The notes: generated by a model from the letters alone, not told the origin. A stretch of DNA of 61,593 nt from Fibrobacter sp. (GCA_017550445.1 JAFZOV010000118.1:1-61593); one strand, 5' to 3'. Counted from the first letter of the stretch, positions 41,530 through 49,970 are shown. Translations and numbers: made by a program.

Positions 41530-42422
41530 TGAACTTTCAGGCTCGTTTAGAAGAACGTATCGCCAAGTGCGGCAACCCGATTTGCCTCGGCATGGATCCG
41601 GTCATGAAGCTGATCGACCCGTGCTGTGCAGCAGGCTCCGCCGAAGACAAGATCAAGCGTTTCTATTCTGAAATTTTGGAATGCGCCTTAAAGCGCAACG
41701 TGACGCCCGCCGTGGTGAAACCGAACAGCGCTTACTACGAATGCGTGAGCGTGCAGGCCATGCTCGTGTTGCAGCAGCTGATTGCCGATTACAAGAGCGC
41801 AGGCATTCCGGTGATTTTGGATGCAAAGCGTGGTGACATCGGTAAGTCGAGTGCCGCTTATGCGACCGCCGCTTACGATGTCTATAAGGCAGATGCCGTG
41901 ACGGTTTCTCCTTGGATGGGTGCCGATTCCGTGGGCCCGTTCATTCGCGAAAATTCTGAAAACGGCGCATACGTGTTGCTCCGCACGAGCAACAAGGGCG
42001 CCCATGACTTCCAGGATTTGCCGGTATCCCGTAGTGACGATCCGCGTGACGTTGCCGAAGCGTTCTACTCCGTAGCTGACAAGATTATGGAATGGGATGC
42101 CAACCTCGGATACCTCGGTGCCGTTGTCGGTGCAACCCACCCCGAAGAACTTGAAAAGATTACCGCTTACACAGTCGCTCACAAGCACGAAATTCCGTTC
42201 CTGATTCCGGGCGTTTCGATTCCTGGGGTACCGGGCGGTCAGGGCGGTGACGCCAAGACCGTGCTAACCGCGATTGCTAACGGCGGCGGCAAGCGCAAGT
42301 TCCATGTGCTCAACAGCTCCAGTGGCTTGAACTTTGCCTACCAACGCAGCGGTAAGCCCGAGAACTTCGCGAACGACTGCATCGATGCTCTCGAAAAACT
42401 CGCCGAGGCTTGCAACTTCTAA
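41529..42422 (+). CDS. pyrF: Orotidine 5-prime-phosphate decarboxylase
   Basis: This 297-aa TIM-barrel enzyme decarboxylates OMP to UMP in pyrimidine synthesis. The catalytic array DAKRGDIG is at 98-105 (D98, K100 and D103). Other marks are CLGMDPVMK near the N-terminus, VVKPNSAYYE, WMGADSVGPFI, RTSNKGAHDFQD and the phosphate segment LIPGVSIPGVPGGQGGD. The length near 300 and the DAKRGDI motif place it with the longer type 2 PyrF group. It overlaps the methyltransferase gene by 1 nt and is followed after 3 nt by the next gene, so all are likely cotranscribed from the ispA promoter. Confidence 0.93.
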   Translation: MNFQARLEERIAKCGNPICLGMDPVMKLIDPCCAAGSAEDKIKRFYSEILECALKRNVTPAVVKPNSAYYECVSVQAMLVLQQLIADYKSAGIPVILDAKRGDIGKSSAAYATAAYDVYKADAVTVSPWMGADSVGPFIRENSENGAYVLLRTSNKGAHDFQDLPVSRSDDPRDVAEAFYSVADKIMEWDANLGYLGAVVGATHPEELEKITAYTVAHKHEIPFLIPGVSIPGVPGGQGGDAKTVLTAIANGGGKRKFHVLNSSSGLNFAYQRSGKPENFANDCIDALEKLAEACNF

Positions 42423-42425
42423 GTT

Positions 42426-43337
42426 ATGCGTTTCCTAGCTGTCATCATATTCGCAATCGCGGTTATCGCAGCGGCTTTCCATTTTGCAAAGCCGCTTCCC
42501 GGTACCAACTTCGACGAGTCCTTCTTGCCGAAGGCTTCAACGGTGCATTATGTGGCAGCGGGGCACGACGCCTCGGTGGCAGGGCTCTTCTGGATCAAGG
42601 GACTTACGGAACTTGGCGAAAGCTACTTGACCGGTAAGGAATATGCTTACCTCGGCCACGTAGCAGAACTTTCGACGAGTCTCGATTCCCTGTTCTACAC
42701 TCCGTATTATTTTGTCGGCGGCGTAACTCCGATTGACGCTCCCGATACTTCGGACTTCTCAGTACTGCGCCGCGCTAGCCGCGTGTATCCTGAAAAGTGG
42801 CGACTGTCCCTGTATTACGCTCTTCGCCTTGCACGCGGCCCCTACCCCAACAGGGCTGAAGCCGCCAACGTGATGCGCAAATACTTCGACAGCCCAGACA
42901 CTACGATTCCTGACCATATCCGCACCATCTATCGCAGCTTCGAGCTCGATTCCATGCAGACGGAAACAGCGCTCGAAACCATCTTGAACGATGTAATGCA
43001 GCCGCGCTTCAAGAAGTTCCGCAAGAGCTTCTACACCAAGATTACCAAACTGCTCGGTTACAATTTCTACGGCAAGGATACAGAAAAGGATACTGATTAC
43101 CAGAAAATCAAGACTCTTGTCGACGGTGCAGCCGAGGGCAAAATCCACCCGGCAATCGTCTACCGCGAACTCCTCGCCATGAAGAAGATCCAAGACGAAA
43201 AGATTGCTGCTGAAGAAGCAAAGAAAGCCGAGGAAGAAGCGAAAGCAAAAGAATCCGCGGAAAAAGCCGCTGCAGATAGTACCACTGCGGACGCAAATGG
43301 CGAGTTGGCTTCTGCTGATACAACCGCCGCAAAATAA
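42426..43337 (+). CDS. Membrane-anchored hypothetical protein with C-terminal coiled coil
   Basis: This 303-aa protein has an N-terminal signal anchor (FLAVIIFAIAVIAAAFHFA, about 3-21). A helical middle part (about 60-230), possibly TPR-like, is followed by a K/E/A-rich coiled coil (about 250-285), then an acidic tail rich in S, T and D. It would lie mostly in the periplasm. It is the last gene of the ispA-dxs-methyltransferase-pyrF operon, 3 nt after pyrF. No family is recognised, and the neighbours do not suggest a role. Confidence 0.7.
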   Translation: MRFLAVIIFAIAVIAAAFHFAKPLPGTNFDESFLPKASTVHYVAAGHDASVAGLFWIKGLTELGESYLTGKEYAYLGHVAELSTSLDSLFYTPYYFVGGVTPIDAPDTSDFSVLRRASRVYPEKWRLSLYYALRLARGPYPNRAEAANVMRKYFDSPDTTIPDHIRTIYRSFELDSMQTETALETILNDVMQPRFKKFRKSFYTKITKLLGYNFYGKDTEKDTDYQKIKTLVDGAAEGKIHPAIVYRELLAMKKIQDEKIAAEEAKKAEEEAKAKESAEKAAADSTTADANGELASADTTAAK

Positions 43338-43411
43338 TTGAAATTATAGACAAATTTTTGAATGTAGGGCTTAGGGCTCTGCATTATCGTCTTTAATTAT
43401 TGCATTGTTGG

Positions 43412-43432
43412 CTCGCAATTTGTCATTGCGAG
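43412..43432. repeat. Short REP-like palindrome
   Basis: CTCGCAA-TTTGTCA-TTGCGAG is a compact inverted repeat with the GTCATTGCGAG half of the REP-like family. Confidence 0.55.
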
Positions 43433-43566
43433 AATTCGTAGACATCTCTGCTATCTAGTCAGATAGTTACCCTAAACGAAACCATGAAGTGATGAAATCT
43501 ATCAAATGGTTGCTTGTGATAAATTTTCGACTGGTTGCAAATATCTTTACATATAAACCAAAGGAT

Positions 43567-44277
43567 TTATTTTCTGAATTTATGGATTTTTCGTATTTTT
43601 TCAGTTAAGTTGCACAATTTATTTTTTGTTTGATTTCCGTTAATAATAGCGTCAGGATTATAACCGTCATAGAATTCATGAATCTTAGGATACTTGTCAC
43701 TCCAATTTAAAATAACCGTTGCAAAAAGAGTTTTTGTTTCAAGGTGCAGAGTTTCTGCATCTTCTATAAAACCCGCCATCCATCTGTATAAGGCATCAAG
43801 CGCCTTTTCATTGTTATTATTTGCGTTATCATAAATATTTAGCTCAGCTTCTTTTATTTGGTTGTATAGATTGGATAAATATGTCCATTGACTTACAAAT
43901 CTTGCATAGAATGTTGCGTAGGCAGCGGCATATATCCCGCAAAACTGCCAGCCATTGCCCTTTATTACATTGAGCGGGTTTTCAATGTTGAAGTATACGA
44001 AAAAATGAGCAAAAATAACGAACAATGATATAATGGTTCCTGTATACAGAGCTCTCCATACAGCAAGATCTCCACCATTTGAAAATCTTTTAAAAAGGAA
44101 TTCTCCTGTTAATATATAAATGATTTTATGAGCGTACTTAATAAAGCACTTTTTTACAAAAGAAATTATTATATGAGCAATGATAATATATATTAGGCTA
44201 AGGGTAAATATCGCTGTAATAATTGCCGCTGCCGTAAGTAAAACTGCAAAAACAATTGCGATCTGTTCAGGAGACAT
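43567..44277 (-). CDS. AT-rich orphan membrane protein
   Basis: This 236-aa protein has a first hydrophobic stretch at about 5-40 (IAIVFAVLLTAAAIITAIFT and LSLIYIIIAHIIISF), a second near 78-97 and a third near 108-125. A soluble C-terminal half follows (about 135-236, with RFVSQWTYLSNLYNQIKEAE and LHLETKTLFATVILNW). Its codons are much more AT-rich than the flanking housekeeping genes, suggesting horizontal acquisition. No family is recognised. A small helical membrane protein with a soluble tail resembles effectors of some defence systems in shape only; that is speculation. It is followed by a divergent strong promoter and a tRNA-like RNA. Confidence 0.55.
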   Translation of the reverse strand: MSPEQIAIVFAVLLTAAAIITAIFTLSLIYIIIAHIIISFVKKCFIKYAHKIIYILTGEFLFKRFSNGGDLAVWRALYTGTIISLFVIFAHFFVYFNIENPLNVIKGNGWQFCGIYAAAYATFYARFVSQWTYLSNLYNQIKEAELNIYDNANNNNEKALDALYRWMAGFIEDAETLHLETKTLFATVILNWSDKYPKIHEFYDGYNPDAIINGNQTKNKLCNLTEKIRKIHKFRK

Positions 44278-44473
44278 ATTTTCCTTCTTTCGATGATAAA
44301 TGTTATTATTTCTCTGTTTAAGGGAAGTTTACGTCAACATATTTACATTATTTTATACAAAACCATTCCGTTTGGCGGAATAATTTTGCTCACTTATTTC
44401 TTACAACATTGTTTTACGTAATTTTTTAAGCACATTAATCATATTTTGTAAGAATTTTATACAACAACATAAC

Positions 44474-44501
44474 TTGACAAGTTTTTTTTATTTTGTATAT
44501 T
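44474..44501 (+). promoter_or_regulatory. Strong sigma-70-type promoter of the tRNA-like transcript
   Basis: TTGACA (44474-44479), a 16-nt spacer and TATATT (44496-44501) form a near-consensus promoter. Transcription would start near 44508, about 75 nt upstream of the tRNA-like element and with no gene in between. Confidence 0.75.
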
Positions 44502-44581
44502 TTTATCAGCCATAAAATAACATAGGCCAAGTATGACATATGTTTGACCGGAACGTGTTATTTGTTTAATAGGCTGATTAT

Positions 44582-44654
44582 GTCCACGTAGCTTAAATGG
44601 AAGAGCGCTCTTCTCTGAAAGGGGTGGTTGTGGGTTCGAATCCCACCGTGAAAG
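44582..44654 (+). tRNA. Degenerate tRNA-like element, anticodon position CTG
   Basis: The cloverleaf is recognisable. The D arm is GCTT/GAGC. The anticodon arm is CTCTT/AGGGG with two G-U pairs and loop CTCTGAA (anticodon CTG, 44615-44617). The variable loop has 5 nt, and the T arm GTGGG-TTCGAAT-CCCAC is perfect. The acceptor stem (GTCCACG with CGTGAAA) has two mismatches in seven and no encoded CCA follows. It is therefore either a decayed tRNA, formally tRNA-Gln(CTG), or a tRNA-like domain of a longer RNA. It lies between a strong promoter at 44474 and a terminator at 44725. Confidence 0.5.
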
Positions 44655-44724
44655 AATCTTTTTGAGGTTTTTTCACAGTTGGATTCGATTCAGTAGGCAA
44701 TTGATTAAAAGATTGCATATGTAA

Positions 44725-44752
44725 AAGCTCAACAGGTGTTGTGCTTTTTTTT
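44725..44752 (+). terminator. Terminator of the tRNA-like transcript
   Basis: AGCTCAACA pairs with TGTTGTGCT (one mismatch) around GG, followed by eight T residues. Confidence 0.75.
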
Positions 44753-44828
44753 GTTTTATGAAATATCAGATGGAACTAATTATTGTTCTATGTTCGCTTC
44801 CATACCTCCTTTTTTTATTGGTAGAAAA

Positions 44829-45057
44829 GGAGATCCCCGCCTTTGCGGGGAAGACAAGAATGAATAGATTGCTTCGCTCTATTCTAGAGCTCGCAATGAC
44901 GTGGGAGCCGAGAGTCGCGTGCAAACATCTTTGCACATGACCGAGGCGAACCAGTCATGCGCTTTGCGCAATGACGTACAAGGAAATAAAGCGAGAGGCC
45001 ACTCGTGGGCTCTCATTTTATTTTCGCAGGGTCATGCACGAAGTGCAATGACGTTGC
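44829..45057. repeat. Cluster of REP-like palindromes in gene-free DNA
   Basis: At least four elements lie here: GAGATCCCCGC to GCGGGGAAGAC (44829-44855), AGATTGCTTCGCTC to GAGCTCGCAATGAC (44866-44900), a GTCATGCGC element near 44953, and GTCATGCAC to GTGCAATGAC near 45030. No gene is seen between 44753 and 45059. Confidence 0.65.
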
Positions 45058-45059
45058 GA

Positions 45060-45830
45060 TTATTCCGCGCAGCGTTTGGAGTTGTTCGGAAGTCCCATCA
45101 GTTCAAAAGCATTCCTGCAGCGGGCCTTCAATTCCGCTGCTTCTTTTTTAGGGGTGCTTTTTAGCTGGGAACGGTAATAGAGGATTGTCGCCGTGTTATA
45201 AGGCTTATTCGCCTTGATCGATTTTTCTTCGGCAACCCGATAAAGGGAATCGGCTTCGCTGTTTCCCGTAAGGTCAGCCATGCGAGCAGCCGTATAGGCG
45301 TAGAATCCGCCCTTCTTGTCGGAACGCTTGCCGGCCATCTTTAAGGATTCCTGTGCGCGGTTATCGTCGCGTGAGGCGGCGTATGCGATTGCGCATTCTC
45401 CGTAGAATGCGGCCTGTGCAGTTTCATCGGCCTTCTTCAAATCCTTTTCATCGACTCCATTGCAAATCGCTGTGGCATCCTTGTATTTTGCACGAGTATT
45501 CAAGAGCGCAACCTTGACCTTCATGTACTGCACCTGAGTACTCAAGTCAAGAACATCTTCGTGAACCACCGAAAGCAGGGAATCCGCAAAATCAAGATCC
45601 AGGCTCATGGTACGAATCTGCGCCATGGCAATCAGCACGCGGCTTTCAGAAAGCAAATCGGCCTCTTTGCGGCTTGCGAGCAGGGCGCGTTCAAGCTGGT
45701 TGTAGCCCTTCGCAAATTTACCGTTATCCAAAGACCTTTGAGCACGGAAAGAATAGACGCCCGAATCAGAGGCGCTTGCAATGGAACCCGCAGCAAGGAG
45801 CGCGATAATAGCCGTCTTAAGCTTTACCAT
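45060..45830 (-). CDS. Periplasmic TPR-like protein coupled to mlaD
   Basis: This 256-aa protein has a signal peptide (AIIALLAAGSIASAS-D) and a helical body that resembles degenerate TPR repeats (SLDNGKFAKGYNQLERALLA, AFYGECAIAYAASRDDNRAQ). Its start overlaps the end of the MlaD-like gene by 7 nt (ATGGTAAAG), so its translation depends on that gene. It may be a periplasmic partner of the lipid transporter, which is inference. A REP-like cluster follows its 3-prime end. No specific family is recognised. Confidence 0.7.
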   Translation of the reverse strand: MVKLKTAIIALLAAGSIASASDSGVYSFRAQRSLDNGKFAKGYNQLERALLASRKEADLLSESRVLIAMAQIRTMSLDLDFADSLLSVVHEDVLDLSTQVQYMKVKVALLNTRAKYKDATAICNGVDEKDLKKADETAQAAFYGECAIAYAASRDDNRAQESLKMAGKRSDKKGGFYAYTAARMADLTGNSEADSLYRVAEEKSIKANKPYNTATILYYRSQLKSTPKKEAAELKARCRNAFELMGLPNNSKRCAE

Positions 45831-46831
45831 AGCGTCTCCACCATAAAGGGCACGGAATCCTTGTTAGGCATAGAACGCTTCACAATCCACATGTTCGAAA
45901 CGCCCGCCATCAAGTCGTCTGCATTCTGGAGCGTCTGCTCCGTCGCTTCCATAAAGTCCGAAAGTCCCGATGTTACAAGGCCCACTTCGTTCAAGAGCCC
46001 ATCAACACGGCCAAAGGTGTTGTCCACCCTGCCCATCAGGGTATCGACATTGTTCATCAGGTTGTCCACCTTTTGCGGCAGGGGCTTGATATCGCCCATT
46101 AAGCCGGAAACATCCGTCGCAATGGTATCTACCTTATCAAGCAAAATGGGGATATGGTATTGCATGGTATCGAACAGATCTGAAGCCTGGAACAAGACCT
46201 TCTTGCCCACATAGGTAATGTCATCGAGACGATTAAGCTGACGGTTCAAGTTGTCGTACAGAAGTCGCGAGCCGAACAAGGCGCCAATGGTCGTTCCCGT
46301 ATCCATGGCCATACCGAGAATCGTATCGGCCGCATCGATAAGCTGGTTCACGCGACCCAAAAGCTCGTTTGCCGTTTCAAGCACCGTTTCGATATCCTGG
46401 GCCTGTCCGGGGGGCAAATAGTCGCCATCTTCCAGCACGCGGCCCTTTCCGCGGCGAATGTCAATATTGATAACGCGCGCCGAAATCATGTTCTGGTCGC
46501 GCATGGCGAACACCGTAGCGCTATCCGTAATCAAGTTCTGGAATTCTTTACGTATAATGAACTCGATCTTGACACCTTCACCTTCGACATCCATTTCACC
46601 AATCTGGCCGACATCCACGCCGCTAATCTGGACACGGGTTCCCGGACGCAGGCCGAAAGCCTTTTCGAAGTTACTGTGCAGGTGGTATTCCTCGACACCG
46701 ATCATGCCGGTCGAGAACAACTTTGCATAAAGGACAATGCCAAAAACCATTACTGCAACGGTAAAGAAGATTCCGACCAGAAGGCCGGAAATCTCCATCC
46801 AGTTGATTCGTTTTAATGGTTTAAAAGCCAT
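45824..46831 (-). CDS. mlaD: MlaD/MCE-family lipid transport substrate-binding protein
   Basis: This 335-aa inner-membrane-anchored periplasmic protein has one N-terminal helix (SGLLVGIFFTVAVMVFGIVL, about 15-37). The MCE domain at about 42-120 (GLRPGTRVQISGVDVGQIGE is the family signature) and a long helical tail at about 130-320 follow. The tail is full of regularly spaced hydrophobic and V-D residues, as in MCE proteins that form a tube or needle between membranes. MlaD proteins work with an MlaE permease and MlaF ATPase; neither gene is downstream here, so they may lie elsewhere. TATATT is 6 nt before the ATG, suggesting a leaderless transcript. Confidence 0.87.
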   Translation of the reverse strand: MAFKPLKRINWMEISGLLVGIFFTVAVMVFGIVLYAKLFSTGMIGVEEYHLHSNFEKAFGLRPGTRVQISGVDVGQIGEMDVEGEGVKIEFIIRKEFQNLITDSATVFAMRDQNMISARVINIDIRRGKGRVLEDGDYLPPGQAQDIETVLETANELLGRVNQLIDAADTILGMAMDTGTTIGALFGSRLLYDNLNRQLNRLDDITYVGKKVLFQASDLFDTMQYHIPILLDKVDTIATDVSGLMGDIKPLPQKVDNLMNNVDTLMGRVDNTFGRVDGLLNEVGLVTSGLSDFMEATEQTLQNADDLMAGVSNMWIVKRSMPNKDSVPFMVETLW

Positions 46832-46843
46832 ATCAAGAATATA
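46832..46843 (-). promoter_or_regulatory. -10 box placed for a leaderless mlaD transcript
   Basis: On the minus strand TATATT (46838-46843) is followed by 6 nt and the mlaD ATG. Confidence 0.6.
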
Positions 46844-46927
46844 GATTAAAGACTTGGCTACAAAGTCATTAGGTAAAAAAAATTATGCGAAATACTTGTA
46901 AAACGCCGTAATATCTATTTTTAGGGT

Positions 46928-48142
46928 ATGAAATACCTCGAATTTTTGGATAAATCGGTAACGCCCTACCATACCGTAGAGACGTTAAAAGCCCTCTTTG
47001 ACGAAAAAAGTGACAAAAACACCCGCTTTTTTGAACGGGGAGGGGCTTTAATCGCCGTACGGGCCCCTAAACAAATTTGTTCGGACTCCCAGTTTAGGAT
47101 CGCCCTTGCCCATACGGATTTCCCGGCCCTAAAAATCACCCCGAATCCGGATTATGCGGCAGCAGGGATCCAGACTTTGCATCCTGAAATTTACGGAAGC
47201 CCCATTTACACCAGCTGGTTGGACCGGGACTTGGGCTATGGAGGGCTCCTTGCTTACGAACTTGACGGCAAAATACATACAAAATTGTTCCGCGGAAACA
47301 AACTTGTTCGAATTCCGCAGCTGGCAGTCCACCTAAACCGTGGCGTAAACCAGGACGGCCTCAAGGTGAACCCCCAGACCGATCTAAACGCCTTGTGGAC
47401 CGCAAGCGTCGGTACAAAGTTTACGGATATGTTACAACGGGAAATTCCCCAGGGCGGCACCCTGCTGGATTTCGACGTGCAGCTCTTTGACGCACAGCCC
47501 GCGCAACTGGGCGGACTCGAAGATGAATGGATTTTCTCGGGGCGCCTCGACAACCTGAGCAGCTGCCATGCCATTGCCGAAGCCTTTGCAGCAGGCAAAC
47601 CCCTAGATAAGGATTTCCAGGTAGCCGCATTCTTCAACAACGAAGAAGTCGGTTCCGAAACCCGAGAAGGCGCCGGAAGCAACTTCTTGAGAAGCGTACT
47701 GGAAGAAGTCTACGAGTGTCATCCTGAGCGCAGTGCGAAGCACGGAGTCGAAGGATCTCTCGCGGCAAGCCTCGCCCTTTCCATCGACATGGCCCATGCC
47801 GAGCACCCGAACTTTGTGCAGAAACACGAAGGCAATCACGCCCCCGTTTTAGGCGGAGGAGTCGTATTGAAGATAAATTCACAAAAACGTTACGCCAGCG
47901 ACGTATTCTCCAATGCACGATTCAAGCTTATTTGTAAACAAAATAACATACCCTACCAAACATTCGTGATGCGAAACGACATGCCCTGCGGCTCGACCGT
48001 CGGCCCCACGATTTCGGCATCGCTCGGGATTCCGACGGTGGACATTGGCGAACCCATGCTCAGCATGCACAGTATTCGCGAAATGACTGATGTCGCAGAT
48101 CACGAAAAAATGACAAGTCTGCTTTCTGCATTTTGGAGATAA
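46928..48142 (+). CDS. M18-family aminopeptidase with a REP-encoded insertion
   Basis: This 404-aa cytoplasmic metallo-aminopeptidase removes N-terminal acidic or hydrophobic residues. M18 marks are TDFPALKITPNP near the start (first His/Asp region is AHTDFPAL), SGRLDNLSSCHAI with the bridging aspartate, FFNNEEVGSETREGAGS with the catalytic glutamates, SIDMAHAEHPNF, and the C-terminal CGSTVGPTISASLGIPTVDIG and MHSIRE. Residues about 264-277 (CHPERSAKHGVEGS) have no counterpart in the family. They are the translation of a REP-like palindrome at 47718-47758, lying in a surface region just before SLALSIDMAHAE. The enzyme is otherwise complete. Confidence 0.9.
   Translation: MKYLEFLDKSVTPYHTVETLKALFDEKSDKNTRFFERGGALIAVRAPKQICSDSQFRIALAHTDFPALKITPNPDYAAAGIQTLHPEIYGSPIYTSWLDRDLGYGGLLAYELDGKIHTKLFRGNKLVRIPQLAVHLNRGVNQDGLKVNPQTDLNALWTASVGTKFTDMLQREIPQGGTLLDFDVQLFDAQPAQLGGLEDEWIFSGRLDNLSSCHAIAEAFAAGKPLDKDFQVAAFFNNEEVGSETREGAGSNFLRSVLEEVYECHPERSAKHGVEGSLAASLALSIDMAHAEHPNFVQKHEGNHAPVLGGGVVLKINSQKRYASDVFSNARFKLICKQNNIPYQTFVMRNDMPCGSTVGPTISASLGIPTVDIGEPMLSMHSIREMTDVADHEKMTSLLSAFWR
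47718..47758 (+). repeat. REP-like palindrome inside the M18 peptidase frame
   Basis: The element begins GTCATCCTGAGCG and ends GTCGAAGGATCT. It is in frame, with no stop, and encodes CHPERSAKHGVEGS plus a partial codon. It is the coding form of a repeat family usually found between genes. Confidence 0.85.
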
Positions 48143-48153
48143 CCACAAATAGT

Positions 48154-48166
48154 TATATTTACCCCC
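48154..48166 (+). promoter_or_regulatory. -10 box placed for a leaderless GT-C gene transcript
   Basis: TATATT at 48154-48159 is followed by 7 nt and the ATG at 48167. Confidence 0.5.
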
Positions 48167-49942
48167 ATGCGTTTACCGATAAAGCTTTCTTTGAAAAATC
48201 TAGTCCCTGCATTACTCCAAAAAATCAAAGGCTATTTTCGAAAGGATTCCTTCGCCCTTTGGGGCCTGCTGGTTATTCTGCTCAATTTCGTGATGTTGCA
48301 CGGAATCGGCTTTGCCTCTGATTTGACCTTTTGGAGGCATTGGGTAAGCGACCTCCAGCAGGGCGTGGGACATTTTACCGGTAACTATCCGCCGCTTTAT
48401 GTACTGTGGCTCCGCGTCGTCGGCACCATTTACCAGATTACCGGCCTCAACATGGACCTGGAATACGAACTGAAACAGTTCTGCCTTTTCCCGGTGATTC
48501 TAGCCCACATTTCGCTGGCACACTTTGTATGGCTGCGCATTCACAAAAGGAGCTGGCTTCCCGAAGTCAAGACAATCGTGATGCTCCTGGTAGTGGCAAA
48601 CCCTGCCTTTTACCTGGATGGCCCCATCTGGGGACAGGTTGACGTGCTGCCGGTGACTTTCTGCGTATGGGGACTTTGGTATGCATCTAGGCCCAAGACC
48701 TATGCCATCGGCATGGGACTGTTCATGCTCGGACTCTTGACGAAGTTCCAGATGATTATGTTCCTGCCGGTATTCGGCGCACTTTCGCTGCGTTACCGCA
48801 AGGTGATGTGGCAGGGACTTTTCGCCATGGCAGGCGTGTTCCTGTTGGTGTTCTTGCCGTTTATTATTGCAGGGAACTTCAGCAAGGAATTCGCCCAGGC
48901 CTACCTGAGCACGATTGATGAATACCCCTACGCCTCGATGAACGCAGGCAACTTGTGGATGGTGTTCTCGGGAAACATGACGCCACAATCTAGGCCGATT
49001 TTTGAATGGGCCCCTTCGTTCATGAATCCGGGCCTGCTCGGAAAAATCCTGTTCGTACTCGTCTCTATTGCGGTAATGGCCCTGACCTTCTTCAAGCGCC
49101 TGCCGGTTTCTCGCATCATGACGCTTGCCGCGCTGAACGCATTCGCCTTCTTTATGATTTTGCCCTGCATGCACGAACGCTACGTGCTTGCAGCCGCTGT
49201 CGTCGCCATTGCCGGTGTCGCCTGCAAGAACCGTCCGGTTGTGATTTGGGCGGTGCTCTTGTCGATGGTAGCCTTCCTGAACATTTCGATGATGACATCC
49301 ATTCGTGGAAGCGCTCTCTGGTACTGGATTGCCATGGCGGGTATCATGGTGATGCTTGCGTACATGGTTCACACCTTTGCGCCGGCCGCACTTGATAAGG
49401 CTATCGCGGCCTGCAACAGAATCAAGTTGCCGACACTTGTGCCGTATGCGCTGTTCGTGCTGATTTATCTGGTGGATGTGGGCGGCAGTTACTTGCAGCA
49501 GGCAAAGACCGCATACCACCTCAAAAAGGGCGAAACCTTTGTTTATGACTTGAAGTTGTTGCATCAGGAACAAGGATACGGGACAACCCATATTGGCAAG
49601 TCCATTGACGACAACCCCCTGCACGTGAACGGGCAGCTATACTTGAGCGGTATTGGAACCCACGCCCCTTCCAAGCATATTTACAGACTCCCCGAAAACG
49701 CAAGCCGCTTTACCGTAACCTGCGGTATCGATGACGAATCGGGTAACGGCGTCGTCGACTTTATTATTGAATTGGACGGCAAAGAAGTATGGCGCAGCGG
49801 CCGTATGGAAGGTCGCATGTCGACAACAGCCGAAATCGATATTCGCGGTGGCAAAAGATTGGCGCTCATCACCGATGAAATGGGATCCAAGAACTTCGAC
49901 CATGCCGACTGGGTAAACCCGGTGGTACACGTAGAAGATTAA
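48167..49942 (+). CDS. GT-C-type membrane glycosyltransferase with C-terminal NPCBM domain
   Basis: This 591-aa polytopic protein has about 11-12 helices between residues 30 and 450. An acidic motif in the first periplasmic loop (GFASDLTFWRHWVSDLQQG) and the GPIWGQVDVLP segment recall polyprenyl-phosphate-dependent GT-C mannosyl- or glucosyltransferases. The C-terminal 120 residues (about 475-590) match the NPCBM pattern: a domain start at YLSGIGTHAPSKHIYRLPEN, then FTVTCGIDDESGNGVVDFII and a final DHADWVNPVV. The combination suggests a transferase that binds a glycan on the outer face of the inner membrane. Donor and acceptor cannot be read. Confidence 0.8.
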   Translation: MRLPIKLSLKNLVPALLQKIKGYFRKDSFALWGLLVILLNFVMLHGIGFASDLTFWRHWVSDLQQGVGHFTGNYPPLYVLWLRVVGTIYQITGLNMDLEYELKQFCLFPVILAHISLAHFVWLRIHKRSWLPEVKTIVMLLVVANPAFYLDGPIWGQVDVLPVTFCVWGLWYASRPKTYAIGMGLFMLGLLTKFQMIMFLPVFGALSLRYRKVMWQGLFAMAGVFLLVFLPFIIAGNFSKEFAQAYLSTIDEYPYASMNAGNLWMVFSGNMTPQSRPIFEWAPSFMNPGLLGKILFVLVSIAVMALTFFKRLPVSRIMTLAALNAFAFFMILPCMHERYVLAAAVVAIAGVACKNRPVVIWAVLLSMVAFLNISMMTSIRGSALWYWIAMAGIMVMLAYMVHTFAPAALDKAIAACNRIKLPTLVPYALFVLIYLVDVGGSYLQQAKTAYHLKKGETFVYDLKLLHQEQGYGTTHIGKSIDDNPLHVNGQLYLSGIGTHAPSKHIYRLPENASRFTVTCGIDDESGNGVVDFIIELDGKEVWRSGRMEGRMSTTAEIDIRGGKRLALITDEMGSKNFDHADWVNPVVHVED

Positions 49943-49970
49943 GTATAGGTTACTACAAGCCGTTTGCTAC

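Larger units (their letters stand above)
44508..44752 (+). ncRNA. Predicted transcript of about 245 nt containing the tRNA-like domain
   Basis: The unit is bounded by the promoter at 44474-44501 and the terminator at 44725-44752 and holds no convincing reading frame. Either a tRNA is processed from it or the whole is a small RNA with a tRNA-like core. The boundaries are predicted, not measured. Confidence 0.45.

Noticed and set aside
43338..43566. Gene between the pyrF operon and the AT-rich island
   Set aside because: No frame with a start, ribosome site or protein-like composition; only a short REP-like palindrome was found.
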